From VRUE01 sp963718775 (GTDB lineage Bacteria; Actinomycetota; Thermoleophilia; Solirubrobacterales; 70-9): a stretch of DNA of 64,000 nt. Of the stretch, positions 56,697 to 64,000 are shown one piece after another. The notes beneath the pieces are model-generated. The model saw only the letters and a list, made by a program, of their open reading frames with translations, ran no database searches and was not told where the DNA came from. The stretch is from NCBI GenBank assembly GCA_963718775.1, contig OY970377.1:248001-312000 (forward strand), given 5' to 3'. Every line of letters starts with the position of its first letter. Within the stretch, counting starts at the first letter, position 1. A program made the translations under genes and the position numbers.

Positions 56697-59146
56697 GGCG
56701 CGCAGAGATCTCTTGGCATGGGGTGGCCGGGACCGAACGAGGGCGGAGCTGCAGCCGCGGAGCTACCCCATTTGCGATTGGGACGCGTGCCGAGCTGGAA
56801 AGCCAGATCCGCCCCGCGGGCGAGCTCGCAGTATGTCGTCCAGGGACGGCTGTACGGATTGCCATTGACCTGCAGGCTCTCTATGTATGGAGCGCTGACG
56901 GGACTGACAGCGGCCCTGAGCCTCCGTTTCCCGTGGCGCTCGAGAGAAGTGGCGCTAGCCGAGATCGTCAGCCGTCGATTACGCGACATGGCGATCGAGG
57001 CACGCTGGAACAGCGGGCTGCCGATCGCCAGCAGGCCGACGCCGGGCACCTCCGGGTAGAGGCCGAGGGCTCCAAACACATACCAGGAGGAGAGCGTGCC
57101 GAGGTCGTCGTTGCCGGGGTAGCCAGCCGGGTCGGCGCCGTAGAGGCGAAGAGCACGGCGGACGGCCGCCTGCGTGCGGTAGGGATGGCGAGTCCAGTCG
57201 TAGAGCCAGGGCACGTGCAGGGTCGGCTCGTTGCCGAGCAGCGCGTGGTCGGTGTGAGTGCCGCCGACGCCGCCGTTGAGGCTGCGCAGGAAACGGTCGA
57301 GCCGAGCCGCCGCCCGCTCCCCGCCCCCCATCGCCGCGAAGAGGCCGGCTGGATCGTGGGGAACCATCCACGTGTACTGCGCCGAGTTGCCCTCGACGAA
57401 GCCGCCGCCGCGCAGGTTGTCGTAGCCGGCGGGGAACGAGCCGTCTCCGTAGCGGGGCTCGATCTGCCCGCTCTGCGGGTTGAAGAGCTTGCGCCAGTTC
57501 GCCGAGCGCTGCATGAAGCGGCGGTACGTGGCGCCGTCGCCAAGGGCGCGCGCGGCGAACTGGGCGATGGCGAAATCGTCGACCGTGTACTCGAGCGTGG
57601 TCGCGGCCGAGCCCCAAATGTCGTCGGGGTCCCGATAGATCGAGTTGGAGTTGCGAACGTTTGTGTCGAGCTCGTAGGGGAGGTAGCCGAGCGCAAGGTA
57701 CGAGGCCAACCCCTGGCGCTGGAGGTATTCGCCGTTGGCGCTGCGACATGGTTCGTCAGCGCCCTTCAGCATTGCCGTGAACGCCGCACGGCGGTCGAAG
57801 TCATCGGCGCCGAAGGCCGCTGCAGAGGCGATGATCGGGTCCGCCGAGTCGCCGACCATGGTCATGCTCTGCCCGTTGGCGTAAGACCAGCGCGGTAGGC
57901 AGCCGCTCTCGGCGGCATCGGCCAGCAGCGAGGCGACCATCTCGCTCGCTCGCCGTGGCGCCAGCATCGAAAGCAGCTGGATCTGGGTCCGGTAGGTATC
58001 CCAGCCGGAGAAGTCCGCGTACTGGATACGGCCTTCGGCGCGATGGAGCAGGCCGTCCATACCGATGTAGGCGCCGCCGACGTCGCTGAAGGTACGCGGC
58101 GCCAGGAAGGCGTGGTAGAGCGCCGTATAGAAGGTGTCGAGGAGTCGAGGTGGGCCGCCGCTGACGCGGATCCGACCCAGAGAGCGGTTCCAGTCCTCCT
58201 CTGCCCGCTTTGCCACCGTCCCGAAACCGAGCCCAGGATCCTCGGCCGCAAGGTTGGCGCGAGCGTTCTCGACACTGACGAAGGAGAGCCCGACCCGTAC
58301 GGTGACGATTGGATTGTGGCGCGTGTCGAAGGTTGCGTAGGCGCCGGCTGCCGCGCTGGTTGCCGGATTTGCGGGCGGAGACTGGCTGTCGCCGGCAGCT
58401 GTCGACTCTGCCGCGATGCGGTTGCGCTGCCAAGTTCCGTGAGCGCTGAAGGGGCGGTCGAAAACGGCAGCGACGTAGACCCGGTAACGGGGTCGCTGGC
58501 CGCAGAAGAGCCCGCTCGACGCCGTACCGTCGATCTCATGACGGACAGGGTCGATCTGCACGGAGGCAAAGTCGTTGGGCTGGGCGCTGCCGCCGGCGTT
58601 GACGAGGACGCTGGCACGAGGGCTGGGTGGGAACCGGAAGCGGGCGACCCCCGTGCGCGTCGTCGCGCTCAGCTCGACGTCGATGCCGCCACCGTGGGCC
58701 GGATTGAGACGCACCGAGTAATAGCCAGGGCGCCCGCTCTCGCTGGCGTGAGAGAAGCCCGGCTGGAACTCGCCCTGCAGAGCGGCGCCCGCGGCGGGCG
58801 AAGATCGCAGCGGCTCGGTCGTCGGCAAGAAGGGGAAGTCGCCGTAGAGCGAGCAGCCGGCGCCGGCGAGGTGGGTGAGGCTGAAGCCCCTCAGGTGCGA
58901 GTCCCGGTAGTCATAGCCGCCGCGACCGTTGCGGTCAGCCGGAGTCGTATCGGGGCTCCACTGGATCATGCCGAAGGGCACCGTCGCGCCGGGAAAATTG
59001 TGACCGCCACCGAAGGTGTTGGGGCCGGGACGGGTGCCCGCGAAGACGCGCACATGATCGGCCGGCCCGGCGCCGGGCGCGGCCGGCACGGCAAAGGCGA
59101 GAGAAGCGAGCGTTGCTGCGATGGCGATGCCTGAGCGTCGGACCAA
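56693..59146 (-). CDS. Secreted GH92 alpha-mannosidase-like glycoside hydrolase
   Basis: About 817 aa. I place the start at the TTG at 59146, which gives a clean signal peptide (VRRSGIAIAATLASLAFAVP); a TTG at 59206 is the alternative. Family 92 marks: VRVFAGTRPGPNTFGGGHNF with PGATVPFGMIQWSPDTTPAD, GYDYRDSHLRGFSLTHLAGA, FSGWDTYRTQIQLLSMLAP, LLGNEPTLHVPWLYDWTRHP and GYPGNDDLGTLSSWYVFGAL, including the Glu and Asp expected for calcium and catalysis. Family enzymes remove alpha-linked mannose. With the downstream GT39 and GtrA genes it suggests turnover of a surface mannosyl glycan. Confidence 0.88.
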   Translation of the reverse strand: MVRRSGIAIAATLASLAFAVPAAPGAGPADHVRVFAGTRPGPNTFGGGHNFPGATVPFGMIQWSPDTTPADRNGRGGYDYRDSHLRGFSLTHLAGAGCSLYGDFPFLPTTEPLRSSPAAGAALQGEFQPGFSHASESGRPGYYSVRLNPAHGGGIDVELSATTRTGVARFRFPPSPRASVLVNAGGSAQPNDFASVQIDPVRHEIDGTASSGLFCGQRPRYRVYVAAVFDRPFSAHGTWQRNRIAAESTAAGDSQSPPANPATSAAAGAYATFDTRHNPIVTVRVGLSFVSVENARANLAAEDPGLGFGTVAKRAEEDWNRSLGRIRVSGGPPRLLDTFYTALYHAFLAPRTFSDVGGAYIGMDGLLHRAEGRIQYADFSGWDTYRTQIQLLSMLAPRRASEMVASLLADAAESGCLPRWSYANGQSMTMVGDSADPIIASAAAFGADDFDRRAAFTAMLKGADEPCRSANGEYLQRQGLASYLALGYLPYELDTNVRNSNSIYRDPDDIWGSAATTLEYTVDDFAIAQFAARALGDGATYRRFMQRSANWRKLFNPQSGQIEPRYGDGSFPAGYDNLRGGGFVEGNSAQYTWMVPHDPAGLFAAMGGGERAAARLDRFLRSLNGGVGGTHTDHALLGNEPTLHVPWLYDWTRHPYRTQAAVRRALRLYGADPAGYPGNDDLGTLSSWYVFGALGLYPEVPGVGLLAIGSPLFQRASIAMSRNRRLTISASATSLERHGKRRLRAAVSPVSAPYIESLQVNGNPYSRPWTTYCELARGADLAFQLGTRPNRKWGSSAAAAPPSFGPGHPMPRDLCAP

Positions 59147-59215
59147 GGTGTGAACGTTACGGCTCTCGCCTAAGGTTCCGGCATCGATGGAGGCCTCTTC
59201 CGTCAATGAGCTTCT

Positions 59216-59851
59216 ATGAAGACCCGAACCGCGATCCTCGTCGTCGGCGCCGCAGCTGCGGCCACGTTGGCTGTCGTCCTGGCCCTGGGAGGCGGCAAGG
59301 ACAGCTCGCGCGCGAAGGCCGCTGCGAGCGCCGTGCCCGGAGAGCCGAGCGTTGAGGTGATCTCACCGCGCAGCGGGGCCCGCCAAACCAGCCACGCGGT
59401 CGTGGTCAAGGTCAGGATCCGCAATTTCCAGCTCGCTCCGCACCACTTCGGCGGCGAACCGCAGCTGGGCGAGGGGAACATCCGCTTCGGCCTCAACCGC
59501 GTGCCCGACTGCGTCGATCCGGTCAAGCTGCAGCGGGCGATCGACAGCCCCTTTGGAAGCGGCCGCCTCGTCGGCCGCTCCTTCGATTTCCGCGAGTACG
59601 CGGGGCCCAACGGCGTGCTCGCCGAATGGATCGGCTCACAGGGCAGCTACTCGCCGGCGACGCGACCGGAGATCTACTACCACGCCCTCCCCCCCGGCTT
59701 CTACCGGCTCGTCATCACCCTCGCCCAGAACGACGGCTCGCCCACGCCGTTCCACGCCGTCACCAACTTCCAGATCCTGCCCAAGCCCGGCCATGGCCCA
59801 AAGTGCACCGGGGGCAAGGTCCCCAGCGCCAAGGCCGCCGCCTTCGACTGA
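59216..59851 (+). CDS. Secreted hypothetical protein
   Basis: A 211-aa protein with an N-terminal signal or anchor helix (TAILVVGAAAAATLAVVLAL) and a beta-rich mature part: SVEVISPRSGARQTSHAVVV, NFQLAPHHFGGEPQLGEGNI and FYRLVITLAQNDGSPTPFHA. Two Cys (VPDCVDP and GPKCTGG) may pair. It resembles small copper- or cupredoxin-like extracellular domains in outline only. The stop codon lies within the palindromic element at 59848-59895. It is divergent from the GH92 gene. Confidence 0.75.
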   Translation: MKTRTAILVVGAAAAATLAVVLALGGGKDSSRAKAAASAVPGEPSVEVISPRSGARQTSHAVVVKVRIRNFQLAPHHFGGEPQLGEGNIRFGLNRVPDCVDPVKLQRAIDSPFGSGRLVGRSFDFREYAGPNGVLAEWIGSQGSYSPATRPEIYYHALPPGFYRLVITLAQNDGSPTPFHAVTNFQILPKPGHGPKCTGGKVPSAKAAAFD

Positions 59852-59895
59852 CTTCGTCTTTTTACCCCCTATAGCGCGGCAAAACGCGAAGTCAG
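59848..59895. repeat. Short palindromic element (copy E)
   Basis: A 48-bp palindrome with outer arms CTGACTTCG / CGAAGTCAG and core TCTTTTTACCCCCTATAGCG. The first 14 bases are identical to those of the element at 2227. The core TTTTTACCCCCTAT is close to TTTTTCCCCCTAT in the reverse complement of the 21422 element. It overlaps the stop codon of the preceding gene. Confidence 0.8.
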
Positions 59896-59912
59896 CCGTT
59901 GGGTGGGCCAAT

Positions 59913-59934
59913 ACTTCACTTTGTATAGTGGAGT
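59913..59934. promoter_or_regulatory. Operator/promoter of the ABC exporter genes
   Basis: Inverted repeat ACTTCACT-TTGTAT-AGTGGAGT, 7 of 8 positions symmetric, around a TATAGT -10 box (59924-59929). The GTG start codon at 59938 is 8 bp further, so transcription would be nearly leaderless and repressor binding would block it. The repressor gene is not in view. Confidence 0.5.
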
Positions 59935-59937
59935 GCC

Positions 59938-61755
59938 GTGCGTACTTACCGTCGTTTGATGGGCTTTTTGCGGCCCTACCGTCGCCAGCTCTGGGGCTCG
60001 CTGGCGTTCGCCTGGTTGGCAATGGGGATGACGGTGCTGATCCCGTGGCTGATCGGGCAGGCGATCAACGCGATCCAGGACGGCGACAAGCCCGACCTGC
60101 TGCCGCTGGCGCTGGCGATAGTCGCAGCTGGGATTCTGCGCCTGGGGCTGACCGTGGTGCGGCGCCTGGTCGCCGGCAAGGTCTCCCTGGCGGTCGAGTT
60201 CGACCTGCGCCAGCTCTTCTACGCGCACCTGCAGCGCCTCGAGCTCGGCTTCTTCGACTCCCAGCAGACCGGCCAGCTGATGTCGCGGGCGACGGTCGAC
60301 CTGCAGTCGATCCGCTTCTTCCTCGGCTACGGCCTGATCTTCATCACCCAGAACCTGCTCACGATCACCCTGGTCACCGTGGTGATGGTCGCGATCAATC
60401 CCGTGCTGGCCCTGATCGCCCTCGCTCCCGCACCGCTGATCGTCTTCACCGCGTCGCGCTACAACCGGGTCTCGCGACCAGCGGTGCAGGAGGTGCAGCA
60501 GCGGATTGCCGAGCTGACCGCGGAGGCCGAGGAGAACATCTCCGGGATCCGCATCGTCAAGGCGTTCGCGCGCGAGGAATACCAGCTGCACCGCTTCCAG
60601 CGGGCGGTCGGTCGGGTCTTCGAGCAGAGCATCTACTCGACCAAGCTGCAGGCCTTCTTCTCGCCGCTGATCGGGCTGCTGCCGCAGATGGGGATCGCGC
60701 TGGTGCTGCTGGTTGGCGGCCGCGAGGTGATCAATGGAAGCCTCAGCCTCGGCGATTTCACCGCCTTCTACACCTACCTGGTGATCCTGGCCGGGCCGAT
60801 GCGGATGCTCGGCGTGGCGATGGGCATGGCACAGCGCGCGATCGCCTCGGGGAACCGGCTCTTCGAGATTCTCGACCGTGAGCCACGGATCGAAAGCCCC
60901 CCGGAGGCGCCAGCGCTGCCGGCCGGTGGCGGCAGCGTGCAGATGAGCGGCGTGACCCTTCGCTACGACGCCGCCCGCGCCAACCCATCCGACATTGACC
61001 ACACTGGAGGTGGGTCAAAATCGGATGCGGCACTCAGCGGCATCGATTTCGAGGTCGCGGCGGGAAGCACCGTGGCACTGGTTGGGCCCTCGGGGTCCGG
61101 CAAGACCAGCCTCGTCGCCCTGATCGCGCGGCTTTACGATCCAAGCGAGGGATCAGTGCTGGTCGACGGCCTCGACGTGCGCTCGGTCGAAGTTGAGTCG
61201 CTGCGCTCGGAGATCGCCTTCGTCGGCGACGAGAGCTTCCTCTTCAGCGCCAGCGTTGCCGAGAACATCGCCTACCCACGCTCGGAGGCGAGTCGTGAGG
61301 AGATCGAAGCGGCAGCACGGCGGGCACAAGCTGCCGACTTCATCGAGGACCTGCCCGGCGGCTACGACACCGTCGTCGGCGAGCGCGGCCTGACGCTTTC
61401 GGGCGGACAGCGCCAGCGGGTGGCTATCGCCCGGGCGCTGCTGGCCGATCCCCGCATCCTGATCCTCGACGACGCCACCTCCTCGGTCGACGCAACCACC
61501 GAGTCGGCGATCAAGGGTGGGCTGCGCGAGGTGATGGACGGGCGCACCACCTTTATCATCGCCCACCGCCTCTCGACCGTCTCGCTCGCCGACGAGGTGA
61601 TCGTGATGGACGGCGGCCACATCGTCGACCGCGGCACCCACGCCGAGCTGCTCGAAGGCTGCAGCTTCTACCGCGAGATCGCCGAGCACGGCCTCGCCGA
61701 CTCCGTCTTCCTCCAGCGCGATCTAGAGCAGCGCGAGGAGGTGGCGCGACTGTGA
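59938..61755 (+). CDS. Heterodimeric ABC exporter subunit 1 (degenerate site), with palindromic insert
   Basis: A 605-aa fused permease-ATPase starting at a GTG. Six helices occupy residues 15-300 (QLWGSLAFAWLAMGMTVLIP and on). The ATPase has Walker A VGPSGSGKTSLVALIARLYD, signature LTLSGGQRQRVAIARAL and Walker B ILILDDATSSVD, where the usual catalytic Glu is Asp, as in the degenerate half of heterodimeric exporters. At 60986-61027 a 42-bp palindrome adds 14 residues (with SDIDHTGGGSKSD) near the start of the ATPase domain without breaking the frame. It overlaps subunit 2 by 4 bp. Confidence 0.92.
   Translation: MRTYRRLMGFLRPYRRQLWGSLAFAWLAMGMTVLIPWLIGQAINAIQDGDKPDLLPLALAIVAAGILRLGLTVVRRLVAGKVSLAVEFDLRQLFYAHLQRLELGFFDSQQTGQLMSRATVDLQSIRFFLGYGLIFITQNLLTITLVTVVMVAINPVLALIALAPAPLIVFTASRYNRVSRPAVQEVQQRIAELTAEAEENISGIRIVKAFAREEYQLHRFQRAVGRVFEQSIYSTKLQAFFSPLIGLLPQMGIALVLLVGGREVINGSLSLGDFTAFYTYLVILAGPMRMLGVAMGMAQRAIASGNRLFEILDREPRIESPPEAPALPAGGGSVQMSGVTLRYDAARANPSDIDHTGGGSKSDAALSGIDFEVAAGSTVALVGPSGSGKTSLVALIARLYDPSEGSVLVDGLDVRSVEVESLRSEIAFVGDESFLFSASVAENIAYPRSEASREEIEAAARRAQAADFIEDLPGGYDTVVGERGLTLSGGQRQRVAIARALLADPRILILDDATSSVDATTESAIKGGLREVMDGRTTFIIAHRLSTVSLADEVIVMDGGHIVDRGTHAELLEGCSFYREIAEHGLADSVFLQRDLEQREEVARL
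60986..61027. repeat. Palindromic element inside the ABC exporter gene
   Basis: 42 bp (14 codons). Outer arms CATCCGA / TCGGATG and inner arms TTGACC / GGTCAA, separated by a mismatched pair, with loop ACACTGGAGGTG. It lies between the strand ending LRYDAARAN and the strand beginning ALSGIDFEV, where family members normally have only a few residues. Confidence 0.8.
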
Positions 61756-63590
61756 GCGAGCAGGTCCCCACGAGCGAGGAGCCAGGTCGCCTGCGCGGCA
61801 TCCTGCTGCTCTTCGCCGCGGTCTGGAGGCTGATCCGCGGCCAAGACCAGCGCGCCCGCAAGGTGCGCTGGATGATCGGGCTGCTACGGCCCTACCGCGG
61901 CAAGGTGGCGCTGATGTTCGTGGCGCTGCTGGTCGCGACCGGGGCCGCGCTGGCTCCCCCCTACCTCGCCGGCCAGGCGGTCGACTCGGGCATCGTCACC
62001 GGCGACGTCGCCGCCCTCGACCGGATCGTCGCCGCCTTCGTCGTCGTCGCCATCCTCTACGCGGCGGCGACGTACCTGCAGACCTACCTGGTCGGCTGGG
62101 TCGGCACGCGCGCCCTGCAGGATCTGCGCGAGCGCGTCTTCTCCCACCTGCAGACGATGTCGATCGGCTTCTTCACCCGCCGCAGCCCGGGCGTCCTGAT
62201 CAGCCGCATGACCAACGACATCGAGGCGCTCAACCAGCTCGTCACCGACGGCGTGGTGACGATGTTCTCCAGCGTGCTGACGCTGGCCGGCGTGGTCGTG
62301 ATCCTGCTCGTGCTCGATGCCGACCTCGCCCTCGTCACCTTCATCACCTTCCCGCTGGTCGCGGCGGCAAGCATCGTCTTCCGCATCGTCTCGCACGGGG
62401 CATACCGCGAAACCCGGGAGCGGATCGGGGCGATCACCGGCTATCTGCAGGAGACGCTCAGCGGCGTCAGGGTAGTGCGCAGCTTCGGCCAGGAGCCGCG
62501 GCACACGGCGGCGATGACGGAGCTGAACGAGGCCAACCGGGCGGCGAACATGCGCACGGTCTTCCTCAACGCCTCCTACTTCCCCGGGGTCGAACTGCTC
62601 GCCTCGGTCGGCACCGCGGCGATCCTGCTCTACGGCGGCACCCAGGCGATCGACCACGCGATCCAGATCGGCACGATCATCGCCTTCGTCGGCTACCTGA
62701 CCGTCTTCTTCGAACCGATCCAGCAACTCTCCCAGCTCTACACGACCTACCAGCAGGGGATGGCGGCGCTGGACAAGATCTTCGACCTGCTCGACACCGC
62801 GCCCGACATGGTCGACGCACCTACCGCCATCGACCCAGGCAGGCTGAAGGGCGAAATCGCGATGCAGGACGTCTGGTTCTCCTACTCGGACGAGGGCGAG
62901 GAATGGGCGATGGAGGACGTCAACCTGCACGTGCCGCCGGGGCAGACGCTGGCGCTGGTCGGCGCTACGGGCGCGGGCAAGTCGACCTTCGCCAAGCTGG
63001 TCGCGCGCTTCTATGACCCGCAACGCGGGCGAGTGCTCGTCGATGGCCACGACCTGAAGGGGGTGCGACAGCAGGCGCTGCGCCGCCAGCTCGGCATCGT
63101 CCCCCAGGAGGGTTTCCTCTTCTCCGGCAGCGTGCGCGAGAACATCGCCTTCGGCCGGCCCGGAGCGACACTGGCGGAGATCGAAGATGCCGCGGCGGCT
63201 GTCGGCGCGACGGATTTCATCGCGGCGCTTCCGGAGGGGATCGAGACCGAGGTCGGCGAGCGCGGCGTACAGCTCTCGGCCGGACAGCGCCAGCTCGTCG
63301 CCTTCGCCCGGGCGCTGCTGGCGGAGCCGCGCATCCTGATCCTCGACGAGGCGACCTCGAACGTCGACGTGCGCACCGAGAAGACGATCGAGAAGGGGCT
63401 CGAGCGGCTACTCGCCGGGCGCACGGCGATCGTCATCGCCCACCGCCTTTCGACGATCCGCCGCGCCGGCAAGATCGTCGTCCTCGAAGGTGGCCGCATC
63501 GCCGAGGCGGGCACACACGAGGAGCTCATCGAGGCCGGCGGGCCCTACTCGCGCCTCTACGGCGCCTGGCGTACATCCCATGCGGCCTGA
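61752..63590 (+). CDS. Heterodimeric ABC exporter subunit 2 (canonical ATPase)
   Basis: A 612-aa permease-ATPase. Six helices (KVALMFVALLVATGAALAPP and on) with the coupling-helix region LISRMTNDIEALNQLVTDGV. The ATPase has Walker A VGATGAGKSTFAKLVARFYD, Q-loop GIVPQEGFLFSGSVRENIAF, signature VQLSAGQRQLVAFARAL (LSAGQ) and Walker B ILILDEATSNVD with the catalytic Glu, H-loop IAHRLSTIRRAG. It starts at the GTG at 61752 (GTGA overlap). With subunit 1 it should form a drug or lipid exporter with one working and one degenerate ATP site. Confidence 0.94.
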   Translation: MSEQVPTSEEPGRLRGILLLFAAVWRLIRGQDQRARKVRWMIGLLRPYRGKVALMFVALLVATGAALAPPYLAGQAVDSGIVTGDVAALDRIVAAFVVVAILYAAATYLQTYLVGWVGTRALQDLRERVFSHLQTMSIGFFTRRSPGVLISRMTNDIEALNQLVTDGVVTMFSSVLTLAGVVVILLVLDADLALVTFITFPLVAAASIVFRIVSHGAYRETRERIGAITGYLQETLSGVRVVRSFGQEPRHTAAMTELNEANRAANMRTVFLNASYFPGVELLASVGTAAILLYGGTQAIDHAIQIGTIIAFVGYLTVFFEPIQQLSQLYTTYQQGMAALDKIFDLLDTAPDMVDAPTAIDPGRLKGEIAMQDVWFSYSDEGEEWAMEDVNLHVPPGQTLALVGATGAGKSTFAKLVARFYDPQRGRVLVDGHDLKGVRQQALRRQLGIVPQEGFLFSGSVRENIAFGRPGATLAEIEDAAAAVGATDFIAALPEGIETEVGERGVQLSAGQRQLVAFARALLAEPRILILDEATSNVDVRTEKTIEKGLERLLAGRTAIVIAHRLSTIRRAGKIVVLEGGRIAEAGTHEELIEAGGPYSRLYGAWRTSHAA

Positions 63591-63594
63591 GCGC

Positions 63595-64000
63595 TCAGCT
63601 GCTTAGCGGGATCCACAGAGTCATCGTCCCCACCGACCCGTTGATGCCCGCCCCCGTAACTACGAGGGTGGCGCTCAGGCCAGCTTCGAAGACCCCGAAG
63701 AACTGGACGACTTCTTCGCATTCTTTGGTCACGGCAGCCACGACGAAGACGTGGTTTGCGCACTGATCCTGCTTGATGAACTTGATCGCGTCAGGCCCGA
63801 CGATGCTGATCGAGGTGATTTTCCATTCGCCCCGCGCGGAGACTAAGAGTTTCACTGCTTTGTTCGACGGGGCAGAAGTGAAGACCAGCGCGCCCGGATC
63901 GAACCCGGCCGGCTCGCGGCCACCGCCGCCACAAGCGGCAATCGCCACGGATGCGAGCAGTGCGACGGACACCCCGAGAATGCGTCGTGCTCCCGTTTTG
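63595..64000 (-). CDS. Putative lipoprotein, 5' end beyond window
   Basis: At least 135 residues; the frame stays open to the right edge. The N-terminal part reads ARRILGVSVALLASVAIAAC followed by Gly, a lipoprotein signal with the Cys at the lipobox (IAAC). The positive residues before the helix lie upstream of the GTG at 63972, so the real start is probably outside the window. The mature part is beta-rich (LVFTSAPSNKAVKLLVSARG, TLVVTGAGINGSVGTMTLWI) with two cysteines (DQCANH, KECEE), an immunoglobulin-like outline. It ends 4 bp from the ABC gene stop, convergent. Confidence 0.65.
   Translation of the reverse strand, partial: KTGARRILGVSVALLASVAIAACGGGGREPAGFDPGALVFTSAPSNKAVKLLVSARGEWKITSISIVGPDAIKFIKQDQCANHVFVVAAVTKECEEVVQFFGVFEAGLSATLVVTGAGINGSVGTMTLWIPLSS

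Overview
The window is GC-rich DNA from a deep-branching actinobacterium, most likely class Thermoleophilia (Solirubrobacterales-like). This rests on gene order and protein style, not on a search. The order xerD, pyrG, mctB-like, steA, recN, nadK, tlyA matches the block known from Mycobacterium tuberculosis, and the order hisS, aspS, mnmA, alaS, ruvX, mltG, aroE, aroC, aroKB, aroQ, M24 peptidase, efp, nusB is the usual actinobacterial housekeeping order.

From 1 to about 44.4 kb almost everything is on the minus strand. Right to left it holds tRNA-charging and tRNA-modifying enzymes (hisS, aspS, mnmA, alaS), the shikimate genes, translation factors (efp, nusB), isoprenoid genes (idsA, dxs), the nadK-recN-steA-pyrG block, and DNA repair genes (xerD, mutM, recO). 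Three places interrupt this order. At 15.2-18.5 kb there are a HicB-like and GNAT pair, an XRE regulator and unknown proteins. At 22.6-26.3 kb genes in mixed orientation separate efp from the M24 peptidase. At 36.8-37.9 kb an AbiEi/DUF559 gene is bordered by palindromes. From 44.4 kb on, the gene content is more varied: tRNA-Met, a TauE-like exporter, ETF-quinone oxidoreductase, threonine synthase, an apparent non-coding transcript, a collagen-like surface protein, a methyltransferase, a LeuRS-like protein with altered motifs, a GtrA / GT39 / GH92 glycan cluster and a heterodimeric ABC exporter.

Two features stand out. First, short palindromic elements of about 30-50 bp recur. They have variable outer stems and a related core; several sit on stop codons, and two lie inside coding genes without breaking the frame. 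Second, about 26 apparent frameshifts are concentrated between 10.3 and 21.6 kb. Nearly all are single-base insertions, often CTG read as CTTG on the coding strand. They hit essential genes such as dxs, nadK, idsA and aspS, so sequence error is the likeliest cause.

I saw no CRISPR array, insertion sequence, rRNA or prophage. Every call was made by eye from the sequence.
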